Assembly: GCA_037623315.1 (NCBI GenBank)
Contig: JBBJJH010000013.1
Location: forward strand, 36,761 to 100,760
Direction: 5' to 3'
Source: Halanaerobiaceae bacterium ANBcell28
GTDB taxonomy: Bacteria; Bacillota; Halanaerobiia; Halanaerobiales; DTU029
Length of the DNA stretch: 64,000 bases
Of the stretch, positions 45,455-53,845 are shown piece after piece. The position numbers and the translations under genes were made by a program. Each line of letters begins with the position of its first letter. Position 1 is the stretch's first letter. Under the pieces are notes generated by a model. That model ran no database searches and had not been told where the DNA came from. It saw only the letters and a list, made by a program, of their open reading frames with translations.

Positions 45455-46780
45455 TTACTCTGTTTCAATAATATATTGATTAAGTAGAGCTTCAAGCATT
45501 TCTTGTTTTCCTGAAGCATTTACAATTTTATCATTTTCTAATGCATAATCTGCTAGCTCTTTAAAGCCTACTTTTCCATCTACGATCTCTTTACCAATGC
45601 CTTCAGTATAGCTCTTATAACGATTAGCAATGAAATCTTCTAATACCTTGTCTTTCAATAATTTATCAGCTACTTTTAAACCACGAGCAAAGGCATCCAT
45701 ACCTGCAATATAACCATAGAATAAATCATCTGGCTCAAAGGAAGTTCTACGAACTTTAGCATCAAAGTTCAATCCACCACTACCTAATCCTCCATTTTTC
45801 AAGATCTCATACATAGCAAGAGTAGTGTCATAAATATTTGTTGGGAATTGGTCTGTATCCCATCCTAATAGCATATCGCCCTGATTAGCATCAACACTAC
45901 CAAGAACACCATTAACTCTAGCTAAATGTAGCTCATGTTGGAATGTATGACCAGCTAAAGTAGCATGGTTAGCTTCAATATTCATTTTGAAGTGATCTTC
46001 AAGACCATAATTTCTTAAGAAGCCAATAACTGTAGCAACATCGAAATCATATTGATGTTTTGTTGGTTCTTTTGGTTTTGGCTCAATTAAAAACTGACCA
46101 TCAAAACCAATTTCTTTAGCATAATCTACAGACATTTGTAAAAAGCGAGCTAAATTGTCTTGCTCAAGGCCCATATCTGTATTTAGTAAGCTTTCATAAC
46201 CTTCACGACCACCCCAGAAAACATAATTGCTTCCACCAAGTTCTTTTGTAACCTCCATAGCTTTTTTAACTCTGGCTGCTGAATAAGCAAAAACATCAGC
46301 ATTTGGAGAAGTTGAAGCACCATGAACAAAACGAGGGTGTGAGAATAGGTTTGAAGTACCCCACAATAGTTTTATTCCTGTCTCATCCATCTTTTCTTTA
46401 ATTAGGGCAACAATTTCATCAAGATTCTTAAAAGCATCATTTAAGTTATCTGCATCAGGAGCAATATCAACATCATGGAAACAGAAAAATTTCATTCCTA
46501 ATTTTTGCATAAACTCAAAAGATGCTTCTACTCTCATCTTTGCTAGTTCCATTGGATTTGAAGCATTTGCTTCCCATGGACGTGTATAGGTTCCAGCACC
46601 AAAGATATCTCCACCTTCTGCAGCAAAAGTATGCCAATAAGACATAGCAAAACGTGTGATTTCTTCCATAGTCTGGCCACCAACTTTTTCTTCTGCATTA
46701 TAGTATTTAAACGCTAGTGGGTTTTTAGAATCTTTTCCTTCAAACTTAATTTGTGATACACTTTCAAAAAAATTACTCAT
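45455..46780 (-). CDS. xylA: xylose isomerase
   Basis: 441 residues, class II xylose isomerase converting D-xylose to D-xylulose. Metal and catalytic segments visible are [11 protein letters not shown] (catalytic His/Asp), [59 protein letters not shown] and [23 protein letters not shown] site. Follows xylB by 90 bases in one operon. Confidence 0.97.
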   Translation of the reverse strand: MSNFFESVSQIKFEGKDSKNPLAFKYYNAEEKVGGQTMEEITRFAMSYWHTFAAEGGDIFGAGTYTRPWEANASNPMELAKMRVEASFEFMQKLGMKFFCFHDVDIAPDADNLNDAFKNLDEIVALIKEKMDETGIKLLWGTSNLFSHPRFVHGASTSPNADVFAYSAARVKKAMEVTKELGGSNYVFWGGREGYESLLNTDMGLEQDNLARFLQMSVDYAKEIGFDGQFLIEPKPKEPTKHQYDFDVATVIGFLRNYGLEDHFKMNIEANHATLAGHTFQHELHLARVNGVLGSVDANQGDMLLGWDTDQFPTNIYDTTLAMYEILKNGGLGSGGLNFDAKVRRTSFEPDDLFYGYIAGMDAFARGLKVADKLLKDKVLEDFIANRYKSYTEGIGKEIVDGKVGFKELADYALENDKIVNASGKQEMLEALLNQYIIETE

Positions 46781-46870
46781 TTTAATTTCCTCCTAAGTTT
46801 ATTTTTTATCACTTTTAGGCCACTTAGTCCTTACAAAACTATAAACACTAAGCTAAACCTATAGGTGTAA

Positions 46871-48379
46871 TTAATTATTTACCTCTGCCAGATCTTTAAA
46901 ATTCTCTTTTAAACTACTGTACAATTTTTTGTACTGTGGATAATATTTCTCATATGCTTTTACATTTTCTTCTATTGGAGCAATAGTTTCTACAACTTTA
47001 ATATAATCGCTTTCTGCTTCTTCAAATGAGTCATAGACATCAACACCTACACCTGCAATTAAGGCTGCACCAAAAGCCGGTCCTTCTTCAACATTTAGCA
47101 AGCTTATTTCCTGTCCGAAGACATCAGCCAGAATTTGTTGCCAGACTGCACTCTTAGCTCCTCCACCAATTGCTCTAATTTCTTCAATTGCTACACCCTG
47201 TTCTTTGATTAGTTCTAGGGAGTCTTTTAAAGCATATGCTACACCCTCCATTACACTGCGGATAAAGTGTTTTTGCTTATGCTCTGCTCCAATGCCAAAG
47301 TATACACCACGAGCATTGGCATCTGCATGAGGTGTTCTCTCACCATATAGGTAAGGTAAGAAGATTACTCCATCACTACCTGGATTAGTATCTGCAGCTA
47401 ATTCATTGAGCTTGTCAAAATCAATATCATCAGCAAAAAGACTTTCTTTCATCCACTGGAATGACATTCCTGCAGATAGAACAACACCCATCATATACCA
47501 GCTATTTGGTCTTGAATGATTGAATAAATGTATTCTACCACCTGGGTCTGCAGCTGCTTCTGGAGCAAATGCTACAACTACACCAGATGTACCAATACTA
47601 ACCATTACACGACCTTCTTTAATAATACCACTACCGACTGCTCCACAGGAATTATCTGCTCCTCCTGCAACTACAGGAGTACCTGCTGCTAGTCCTGTTT
47701 CTTTTGCTATATCTTCTGTAATTTTACCAGTTACAGCAATAGAATCTACTAATGGTGGTAGAATATCTCTAGATAAGTCTAATTTCTCTAACAAGCCATC
47801 AGACCAATCATTTTTTTCTACATCCATTAATAAAGTACCTGCTCCATCAGAAACATCCATATTGATTTCTCCACACAGTTTATAGCGGATATAATCTTTT
47901 GGTAAGAGCACTAAATCTAATTTAGCAAAATTGTCTGGCTCATTTTCTTTAAGCCACAAAATCTTAGGTGCGGTAAAGCCCTCTAATGCTGGGTTAGAAA
48001 CATAGTCAATTAAATTTTCTAAGCCACCTGCTTTTTCATAAATTTCCTGGCACTGCTCACTTGTTCTAGTATCACTCCAGAGAATAGCTGGACGAATAAC
48101 TTCCATATTTTCATCAAGAAAAACAGAACTATGCATTTGACCTGAGAAACTTAATCCCTTAATATCCCCAGCAGAAATTTTTGTATCACTAATAAGACCA
48201 GCAATACATTTTTTTGTTGCCTTCCACCAATCTTCTGGATTTTGTTCTGACCAACCTGATTTTGGTGTGGAAATCGGATAATTCTCAGTTTTAGTACCTA
48301 AAATATTTCCTTCTTCAACAGACAAGAGTAAACACTTAACTCCACTTGTTCCAATATCGATTCCTAATAAATATGACAT
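46871..48379 (-). CDS. xylB: xylulokinase
   Basis: 502 residues of the FGGY family, phosphorylating D-xylulose. It shows LLGIDIGTSGVKCLLL (phosphate-1), QMHSSVFLDE, LPKDYIRYKLCGEINMDVSDGAGT, GGADNSCGAVGSG and IRAIGGGAKSAVWQQILADVFG. Begins 16 bases after the xylR stop. Confidence 0.96.
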   Translation of the reverse strand: MSYLLGIDIGTSGVKCLLLSVEEGNILGTKTENYPISTPKSGWSEQNPEDWWKATKKCIAGLISDTKISAGDIKGLSFSGQMHSSVFLDENMEVIRPAILWSDTRTSEQCQEIYEKAGGLENLIDYVSNPALEGFTAPKILWLKENEPDNFAKLDLVLLPKDYIRYKLCGEINMDVSDGAGTLLMDVEKNDWSDGLLEKLDLSRDILPPLVDSIAVTGKITEDIAKETGLAAGTPVVAGGADNSCGAVGSGIIKEGRVMVSIGTSGVVVAFAPEAAADPGGRIHLFNHSRPNSWYMMGVVLSAGMSFQWMKESLFADDIDFDKLNELAADTNPGSDGVIFLPYLYGERTPHADANARGVYFGIGAEHKQKHFIRSVMEGVAYALKDSLELIKEQGVAIEEIRAIGGGAKSAVWQQILADVFGQEISLLNVEEGPAFGAALIAGVGVDVYDSFEEAESDYIKVVETIAPIEENVKAYEKYYPQYKKLYSSLKENFKDLAEVNN

Positions 48380-48394
48380 TTTTAACCTCCCTTT

Positions 48395-49567
48395 TTAAAC
48401 AACAGCAAATATCTCTTCTTCAATTCTACTATCAAACACCATTCTAGCAATTCCATATAAGGATGCTTTCTTGCTTAATTGACTATAATTAATATTTACT
48501 TTTTGATAAAATAAATCTAAAGATTTTTCTTTAATAACTCCCTTTAAATCAACATCAATGTAATCTTTGAAATCTGTAATATCACCTCCAATAATCAGAT
48601 GTTCTGGACTAAGGCTATTAATGATATTGACTATCCCTATTCCTATATTTTCACCTGTTTCTTTTAATATAAGTTCCAGTTCTTTATCTCCTGCTAAAGC
48701 CTTTTTTCTTAGATCCTCAAGAGAAAAATCCAATTTTCCTTGACTATACCTACTTAAAATATAATTTAATGAAGCCAGGGTTTCCCAGCATCCATAATTA
48801 CCACAATGACATTCAGGACCATGGCTATCAATAATAATATGTCCAAACTCTCCAGCATTACTACTAGCCCCTCTATATATTCGACCATCAAAAATAATAC
48901 CACAACCAATACCCTGATTTATAGATACATAAACTAGATTATCTATATCTGGATAAATAAATTCTTTTTCTCCTATTACTGCAGCTCTTGCTTCATTTTC
49001 AAGTAGCAATGGGGTCTGATAATAATCCTTTAACTTTTCTTCCATGTCAATATTTTTCCATTCCAGATTAGGAGCAAAATTAACTATGGCCTTATTAGTA
49101 TCCACAAGTGCAGGTACAGCAATTCCCAGGCCCATAATTTTTTCATTACTTAACCCTGTTTTTTTTTGTAAATAATTAATACCACTCATCATTTTAGCAA
49201 GTACATACTCTGCGTCTCTATTTTCTAAATTATAAGAATACTCTCCTTTAATCTGGAATTTAAGATTTACTATCATAATTTTGAGATGATTTACTTCAAT
49301 TTCTACTGCAATAATATGGCGACGCTCTGGATTGATTGTTAGAAACACCGGCTTCCGACCACCAGTAGAACTTCCTTTATCAGTCTCAATCACAAACCTA
49401 CTCTCTAGTAATCTTTTTACATGATTAGAAATTGTAGCTGCGCTATAACCAGTATTTTCGGCAAGCTCTTTCCTAGAGACAGGTCCATACTTATGAATAA
49501 GTCTAAATATAGCTGTTAAGTTCAAATCTCTTATATATTGAGAATTAGCAACCTGCTTATGTTCCAT
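48395..49567 (-). CDS. xylR: ROK-family xylose repressor
   Basis: 390 residues. N-terminal winged helix (LTAIFRLIHKYGPVSRKELA, then TGYSAATISNHVKRLL) and a C-terminal ROK sugar-sensing domain with VSINQGIGCGIIFDG, the zinc motif GHIIIDSHGPECHCGNYGCWE (in two overlapping parts) and IIGGDITDF. First gene of xylR-xylB-xylA, so it autoregulates the operon; two palindromic repeats upstream are candidate operators. Confidence 0.92.
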   Translation of the reverse strand: MEHKQVANSQYIRDLNLTAIFRLIHKYGPVSRKELAENTGYSAATISNHVKRLLESRFVIETDKGSSTGGRKPVFLTINPERRHIIAVEIEVNHLKIMIVNLKFQIKGEYSYNLENRDAEYVLAKMMSGINYLQKKTGLSNEKIMGLGIAVPALVDTNKAIVNFAPNLEWKNIDMEEKLKDYYQTPLLLENEARAAVIGEKEFIYPDIDNLVYVSINQGIGCGIIFDGRIYRGASSNAGEFGHIIIDSHGPECHCGNYGCWETLASLNYILSRYSQGKLDFSLEDLRKKALAGDKELELILKETGENIGIGIVNIINSLSPEHLIIGGDITDFKDYIDVDLKGVIKEKSLDLFYQKVNINYSQLSKKASLYGIARMVFDSRIEEEIFAVV

Positions 49568-49596
49568 GAAGAAAGCTCCTTTTATTTATGATTTAA

Positions 49597-49625
49597 ATTT
49601 AAGACTTAATTTAAGACTTAAATTA
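49597..49625. promoter_or_regulatory. candidate XylR operator (tandem TTAAGACTTAA palindromes)
   Basis: TTTAAGACTTAA occurs twice in succession, each containing TTAAG-A-CTTAA. It lies about 30-60 bases before the xylR start, in a 345-base gap that otherwise holds only a terminator for the next gene. The sequence differs from the Bacillus XylR operator; the assignment rests on position. Confidence 0.45.
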
Positions 49626-49816
49626 ACTTTATATATTTATACTTCTACATCTTTATTAATATTCCTTCTTTACAATAAAAAAATACTTTATAAAAATACT
49701 TTTCGTTTAGGCTAGGATTTTTGAACTCCTTATTCAATTGAAAAACTAAATTAAGTAATCAAACTTAAAAAAACCACGAAACTTGTATTAAAAAATAAAT
49801 AACGCTGTTTTTTGAT

Positions 49817-49848
49817 AAAAAAAAAGACAAAAGCAGATGCTTTTGTCT
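49817..49848 (-). terminator. intrinsic terminator after the 49913 gene
   Basis: AGACAAAAGC-AGAT-GCTTTTGTCT, with a run of nine T residues on the minus strand. It isolates the surface-protein locus from the xyl operon. Confidence 0.85.
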
Positions 49849-49912
49849 ATCATAATACAAAAAGGGCTTGCCATCACTATGATTAATTACAAGGGGTTTT
49901 TATATATAACTC

Positions 49913-50413
49913 TTAATAAGTTTCACTAAGAGTATACATCAAATTTAAATTTCTCATATCATAATTCCTATCAGATCTACTTGTAGTACTACTGTTACGA
50001 CTACTTAAAGCTAAACTATTTCTAGATTGCACAATCTTAATATCCCAACTAATATTGTTTTGACCACTTTGACCTGTTATTACAGCAGAATTTAATCTTT
50101 GCCATTTGGCAAAATCACTATTAGCTTCTCTAATATATATTTCTAAATCCCTATTAGACTCATAAGAATTTACGTTTAATGACCAGGATACATTACTTCT
50201 AACATTTACTTTACCCACATTTTCAAATATTAAAGCTTGTCCATCTTCCATACCTTTCCAGGGATATTCAAAAGAAATATTAACACCTTCTAAAACTCTA
50301 AGTTCTTGCATTGAAGATACATTAAGGTTTACTCTTATTTGATTTTCCTGTGCATATGAACTAATACTTATTAATAAAAATATCATTATTAAAAGAAAAG
50401 TTCTTATTTTCAT
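49913..50413 (-). CDS. secreted beta-rich protein under a c-di-GMP riboswitch
   Basis: About 166 residues with a signal peptide (1 to about 21, cleaving near SYA-QE). The rest is Asn/Ser-rich beta-type sequence (INISFEYPW-like strands, NVRSNVSWSLNVNSYES, NNISWDIKIVQS) with a Ser/Arg-rich stretch near the C-terminus. I recognise no family, but size, signal peptide and strand pattern resemble the two neighbouring subunit-like proteins. The ATG at 50413 has AGAGGAG eight bases upstream, inside a hairpin. It has its own promoter, c-di-GMP-I riboswitch and terminator. Likely a minor subunit or surface component of the fibre system. Confidence 0.7.
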   Translation of the reverse strand: MKIRTFLLIMIFLLISISSYAQENQIRVNLNVSSMQELRVLEGVNISFEYPWKGMEDGQALIFENVGKVNVRSNVSWSLNVNSYESNRDLEIYIREANSDFAKWQRLNSAVITGQSGQNNISWDIKIVQSRNSLALSSRNSSTTSRSDRNYDMRNLNLMYTLSETY

Positions 50414-50421
50414 ATGTATCA

Positions 50422-50469
50422 CTCCTCTGGTTCAAGCGGTTCCATTAGAACTAGCTTCTCCAGAAGAGG
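50422..50469 (-). promoter_or_regulatory. RBS-sequestering hairpin before the 49913 gene
   Basis: CTCTTCTGG and CCAGAGGAG arms (one G-U pair) around nested AAGC/GCTT and GTTC/GAAC helices. The AGAGGAG SD lies in the 3' arm, so translation should be repressed when this folds. It follows the riboswitch terminator on the same leader. Confidence 0.6.
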
Positions 50470-50498
50470 AAATCCAAAAGGAATAAATTCCTTATAAC

Positions 50499-50532
50499 AA
50501 AAAAAACTATCAAACCAAAAGGCTTAATAGTT
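50499..50532 (-). terminator. riboswitch expression-platform terminator
   Basis: AACTATTAAGCC (50532-50521) pairs, with two G-U pairs, to GGTTTGATAGTT (50516-50505) and is followed by eight T residues. TTGGTT in its 3' arm can instead pair with AACCAA, which overlaps the P1 3' strand of the aptamer, so ligand binding and termination are linked. Confidence 0.75.
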
Positions 50533-50545
50533 AATCTCCCTCTTG

Positions 50546-50645
50546 GTTCTCCCCTTCGGCTGACCGGCCACCATAGCAATTTGCTTTAGGTCCGTGACTT
50601 TGTGTCCCTATCTTTCAATAGGTTTACCTTTATCGCGAAAAGAAC
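50546..50645 (-). ncRNA. c-di-GMP-I (GEMM-I) riboswitch aptamer
   Basis: The RNA has the conserved GEMM-I core: GATAAAGGTAAACC, a GAAA-type loop stem (CTATTGAAAGATAG), GGGACACAAAGTC, GGACCTAAAGC, and the 3' GCTATGGTGGCCGGTCAGCCGA (two overlapping parts). P1 is closed by GTTCT (50645-50641) with AGAAC (50550-50546). Clostridial GEMM-I members are very similar. Its place before a secreted-protein gene and the adjacent terminator fit a transcriptional switch. From the overlap of P1 with the antiterminator I infer that c-di-GMP favours termination (OFF), with modest certainty. Confidence 0.9.
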
Positions 50646-50676
50646 GCAATTAATATTAATTTTTTATTTCAATTAT

Positions 50677-50705
50677 AGTATAGCATATATTTTATAACTT
50701 GTAAA
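50677..50705 (-). promoter_or_regulatory. promoter of the c-di-GMP riboswitch gene
   Basis: Minus strand TTTACA (50705-50700), 17-base spacer, TATACT (50682-50677). Transcription would begin about 25 bases before the aptamer. Confidence 0.7.
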
Positions 50706-50780
50706 GTGAAATTAAATAATATTTTACATTAATTATTAAAATTATTTGATTTCTATCAAAAAACATTAATTAAAGACAAA

Positions 50781-51251
50781 TTATAATGCGCTAACAGTAA
50801 GAATTACAGTATCAGATACAGTAATAGCAGATATTTCTTCCCAAGCTTCATTTTCAATTAATTCTGCCTCATATAATTCTACAATAAAAGTAAAACTATC
50901 ATAAGTAGAACCTTTAATTGTTAATAAAGCAGAACTTGAAGTACCTGGTGTAAGCTTTTCTCCATCTACTATATATCTTATGTAATTATTTAATACAGAA
51001 GGATAAAATCCACCTGATTCAATATCTAGACTGAGAGCAAAATTGCTTCGTATACTAAATTCACTAGTATCAGTATTTATTTCTTGATTATCAGCAAATA
51101 AGTAGAGATTCAATTCTTCTGGTGTTTCTATTAAAACATATGGATTAACCTGCAGCATTACAATAAACTCTTCACTTATAGTATATGCAAAAAGTGATGA
51201 ATTTAAAATTATAATTGTAAATATTGTAATTAGCAAAACATTTTTTTTCAT
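50781..51251 (-). CDS. fimbrial-subunit-like secreted protein, copy 1
   Basis: 156 residues. Signal peptide of about 22 residues (ILNSSLFAYT junction), then a beta-sandwich-type sequence. It is a paralogue of the next gene: both have the pattern ETPE(E/D)LxxxxxxD, SxFxIR(S/T)NFxxxLD, NxYIxYxVxxxxxxPG, and the end DTVxLT(V/I)SAx. That terminal strand resembles the last strand of chaperone-assembled pilins (SCPU/DUF4402-like), an analogy not tested here. It has its own promoter and structured leader RNA and follows a strong terminator, so it is expressed separately from its paralogue. Confidence 0.75.
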   Translation of the reverse strand: MKKNVLLITIFTIIILNSSLFAYTISEEFIVMLQVNPYVLIETPEELNLYLFADNQEINTDTSEFSIRSNFALSLDIESGGFYPSVLNNYIRYIVDGEKLTPGTSSSALLTIKGSTYDSFTFIVELYEAELIENEAWEEISAITVSDTVILTVSAL

Positions 51252-51262
51252 TCCAATCTCAC

Positions 51263-51360
51263 CTCATTGGATATTTTTCTATTGGTCGGTTTCACCATTA
51301 GCTCTCCGCAATCCTATAGGTGACCAGATTAAAAGAAAACGGGTCTTAGCTTCCAATGAG
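51263..51360 (-). ncRNA. structured leader RNA of unassigned class, copy 1
   Basis: 98-nt leader element almost the same as that before the next gene. It has an ATTGG (5') / CCAAT (51285-51281) closing helix, AGCT/AGCT and GACC/GGTC helices, the invariant core GGTCACCTATAGGATTGC, GGAGAGCTA, and GGTGAAACCG. The 5' CTCATTGGA can alternatively pair over nine bases with TCCAATGAG (51271-51263), which includes the start of the GAGGTGAG ribosome site: a two-state RBS switch. The 3' part recalls the end of c-di-GMP-II aptamers, but the 5' half does not match. Confidence 0.7.
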
Positions 51361-51391
51361 TAGATTATAAGTTATAATTACTTTATAACAT

Positions 51392-51420
51392 ATTATATCA
51401 TAATTAATAAATCTTTGCAA
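51392..51420 (-). promoter_or_regulatory. promoter of subunit gene copy 1
   Basis: Minus strand TTGCAA (51420-51415), 17-base spacer, TATAAT (51397-51392). Start near 51385 gives a leader of about 130 nt carrying the structured element. Confidence 0.75.
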
Positions 51421-51450
51421 TAAAAAGGATAATTTTATCATATAAACGCT

Positions 51451-51492
51451 AAAAAAAGAGGCAGGGTTTGACGGCCATGCCCTGCCTTTTTT
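51451..51492 (-). terminator. strong terminator between the two subunit genes
   Basis: A GC-rich AGGCAGGG / CCCTGCCT stem with A and T runs on each side, directly after subunit gene copy 2. It is the most GC-rich hairpin in the locus and may also stabilise the mRNA 3' end. Confidence 0.88.
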
Positions 51493-51511
51493 AAGATTAA
51501 CAACAACCCTA

Positions 51512-51973
51512 TTATGGTGCAGATATTGTTAGAACTACTGTGTCGTCAAAAGATCGAGCTTCAACAGTTTCCCAATCCCCTGTCATAAAAGCTTCCTCAT
51601 TAAAAGTAACAGAAAAAGTATGTTCTTCATTTTGTGCTGCATTTACTGAAAGAACACCATTTTCTTCTGAACCTGGTACTATTTCTACATCATTTACATA
51701 ATACTTTATATACTCATTTAGACCTTCAAAACCATTACTTGTTACATCTAGATTAATACCAAAGTTTGTTCTTATTCTAAATTGAGAGCTATCTTCATTA
51801 GTATTTTCATCTTCATCAAGAATACCGATATAGAGATCCTCTGGTGTTTCCAATATGGCAAATTGATGTACTTCTACTCCAACTTCAAAACTACCACTTG
51901 CAAACCCCAACACCATAGCACTCATTGATAACAGTAGAGCTGCTGTCAAAATTAAAATAATTGATTTTTTCAT
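51512..51973 (-). CDS. fimbrial-subunit-like secreted protein, copy 2 (candidate major subunit)
   Basis: 153 residues. Signal peptide of about 25 residues (LLLSMSAMVLGFA junction), then an acidic beta-sandwich-type protein. Shared with its paralogue at 50781 are AILETPEDLYIG, SSQFRIRTNFGINLDVTSNG, NEYIKYYVNDVEIVPGS and the C-terminal strand DDTVVLTISAP. An AGGAGGAAG ribosome site, a structured leader and a strong terminator suggest high, separately regulated expression, as for a major fibre subunit. Immediately downstream of the chaperone-like gene in transcription order. Family assignment is by analogy. Confidence 0.75.
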   Translation of the reverse strand: MKKSIILILTAALLLSMSAMVLGFASGSFEVGVEVHQFAILETPEDLYIGILDEDENTNEDSSQFRIRTNFGINLDVTSNGFEGLNEYIKYYVNDVEIVPGSEENGVLSVNAAQNEEHTFSVTFNEEAFMTGDWETVEARSFDDTVVLTISAP

Positions 51974-51984
51974 AATACTTCCTC

Positions 51985-52089
51985 CTCATTGGATTTAAAT
52001 TTTTATCTCTATTGGCCGGTTTCACCACTAGCTCTCCGCAATCCTATAGGTGACCAAATTAAAGAAAGCGGGTCATAGCTTCCAATGAG
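51985..52089 (-). ncRNA. structured leader RNA of unassigned class, copy 2
   Basis: 105-nt element before subunit gene copy 2. It matches copy 1 in all core segments, with differences in the GACC/GGTC hairpin loop and compatible changes in helices (A to G in CCGGCCAAT makes a G-U pair with TGGT). The same nine-base alternative pairing, CTCATTGGA with TCCAATGAG (51993-51985), again reaches into the GAGGAGG ribosome site. Conserved stems with a variable loop are what a functional RNA would show. Confidence 0.72.
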
Positions 52090-52232
52090 TGGAAAACGAC
52101 TAAACCTTTCACCAACAAATTTCAATAGCTTTATACCTCAGTCACATATCACCACCCTTATTCTCTTTTGCCTTTACAATAGGCATCTATATTAATTGCG
52201 ATAGCAATTAATACCGTAATTTTTCCATAAAA

Positions 52233-53759
52233 TTATTCTATGATTATTTCAAATTCCTCCATGCTAAGTTCTCTATTTTTATCTCTCAAACTTACTTCAG
52301 CTATATATTTCCCTTTTTCTATTTTATCACTAAGAAGAATTATCAGTTCTGATCTTCCTGGTAATATTTCATTAAGATTACTATCTGAATTTAAATTCAG
52401 AGCCCTATCAATATTGCCTTCTGTATTTCTAAGTACTAAGCTACCCTCTGGAACGAAATGAATATCTCCAGTATTTTTAACTTCTATACTAAATATATTT
52501 TCTTCATCTCTTTGATCGTGATATAAACTAGCAATTTCTCCTGAACTCTCTATGCCATCTACATTTGAGAGCACCTGTAGATTTAGAGTAGACATTTCTT
52601 CGCTTTCTTCTGAACTATCTATAAAGTCAAGGTAACCATAGTAGCCACCTGGCTCTAGATCCCTAGGGGCCTGAATTGAAAGGACTACCCTTTGTCTTCC
52701 ATAAGGTCTTAGAGTAATCTCCTGTCCACCTCTAATAGAAATATCCAAAGAACTAAAGATAGACTTAGGATAATTAATATCAATATCTCTAGCATTTATG
52801 GAAATAGTCTTAATATCTCCGCTAAGATTTTCAACTTCAATCGGCTGACTGCTAACAGCACCTGGCCTTAGCTCAAGCTCTAAAATTTCAGGGCTTATCC
52901 GGATTGATTCAAAACCTTCTTCAATGTCAAAACTCTCTTCTACAGAAATGTCATGACGTTCTATAATTTGCCTACCACCTGCATACCTGAAAAATAATCT
53001 CAATTCATAATTACCAGGTCGTAGAGGTCTTGCTAAATTTCCTGAGAATATTAGCTCAGAGCCTGGATATATTCTAGTTGAGTCTCTTCCTCCCTGCCAA
53101 GCTACATTAGTTTTCAAGGGAAACCTTTCTACTAAATTACCTCTTTCATCTCTAATGGTAGCCTCTGCTGAAACATCATAATGGAGTGGAGATGTATTTC
53201 TAAAAACAGTATTTATGCTGGGAACACCTTGCTCATTAAATGTAAACTCAAAATTATCTAGTTCACCCTGAGGACGTAAGCCTGCCCTTTCAATATTAAT
53301 ATTTAAGCGAACAGCATATCTAACTTTAAAGCTTACACCTTGTTGAGCTGTTCCAGCCTCTGGTTCAACCATAATAACTACCGTATGGCTGGCAGCTGCA
53401 TCAAAAGGAACCGTTACTGTACCTCTAACTCTACGATTTTCATCTGCCTGTAATTCTACCCTATTCTGTTCAAGACTTAGCCAATTTACTGCAGGAAAGT
53501 GAGCAGGATCTGCTTCCTGATAAGTCAAACTCCCTGTGCTCAGCTGAACTGGCTGATAAAAACTTAAGCTTACTATTTGATCAGTGTCAGATGGAGTTAA
53601 ATTTATCTCAAATTCCCTTGTTTCACCTGGACTCATTTCCATATCTATAACGAGAGGGCGCACACCCATCGCTTCTGCGCTAACGCTTAATGTGAATATT
53701 ATGACAATTAATGCTAGTAACGGAATTATTCTCTTGTTTATTTCTGACTTCATTTGCAT
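52233..53759 (-). CDS. secreted protein with two periplasmic-chaperone-like (PapD-like) modules
   Basis: About 508 residues. Signal peptide (1 to about 31, ending SAEA-MG), then a first module opening with VRPLVIDMEMSPGETREFEI and SYQ/WLSLEQNRVELQADE, like the N-terminal domain of fimbrial chaperones and of Firmicute DUF916 proteins. A second module (from about 285) repeats the theme: IRISPEILELELRPGAVSSQ, then ITLRPYGRQRVVLSIQAP, PGGYYGYLDF. Ordinary PapD chaperones are about 230 residues, so this looks like a tandem. There is no C-terminal membrane anchor. Start at the ATG at 53759 with AAGGGTG upstream. It probably binds or templates the neighbouring small subunits. Confidence 0.7.
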   Translation of the reverse strand: MQMKSEINKRIIPLLALIVIIFTLSVSAEAMGVRPLVIDMEMSPGETREFEINLTPSDTDQIVSLSFYQPVQLSTGSLTYQEADPAHFPAVNWLSLEQNRVELQADENRRVRGTVTVPFDAAASHTVVIMVEPEAGTAQQGVSFKVRYAVRLNINIERAGLRPQGELDNFEFTFNEQGVPSINTVFRNTSPLHYDVSAEATIRDERGNLVERFPLKTNVAWQGGRDSTRIYPGSELIFSGNLARPLRPGNYELRLFFRYAGGRQIIERHDISVEESFDIEEGFESIRISPEILELELRPGAVSSQPIEVENLSGDIKTISINARDIDINYPKSIFSSLDISIRGGQEITLRPYGRQRVVLSIQAPRDLEPGGYYGYLDFIDSSEESEEMSTLNLQVLSNVDGIESSGEIASLYHDQRDEENIFSIEVKNTGDIHFVPEGSLVLRNTEGNIDRALNLNSDSNLNEILPGRSELIILLSDKIEKGKYIAEVSLRDKNRELSMEEFEIIIE

Positions 53760-53845
53760 AGCAATCACCCTTGTGTATTATTTTAAGAAACAAAGAAGCA
53801 ATGATATAATTAAAAAAATCATAATTTATCTAAGAAATAAAAAAA

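Noticed and set aside
47520..47885. Plus-strand frame of about 120 codons opposite xylB
   Set aside because: Shadow of xylB codon bias, rich in Ala, Pro, Ser and Thr; no ribosome site or family resemblance.
50422..50645. Group II intron or mobile-element remnant in the structured leader
   Set aside because: The conserved GEMM-I core segments and adjacent terminator explain the structure; no intron domain V or reverse transcriptase is present.
51263..52089. Calling the duplicated leaders outright as c-di-GMP-II riboswitches, or as hammerhead ribozymes because of the GAAAC segment
   Set aside because: The 5' half lacks the class-II pattern and there is no CUGANGA core for a hammerhead; the class is left open.
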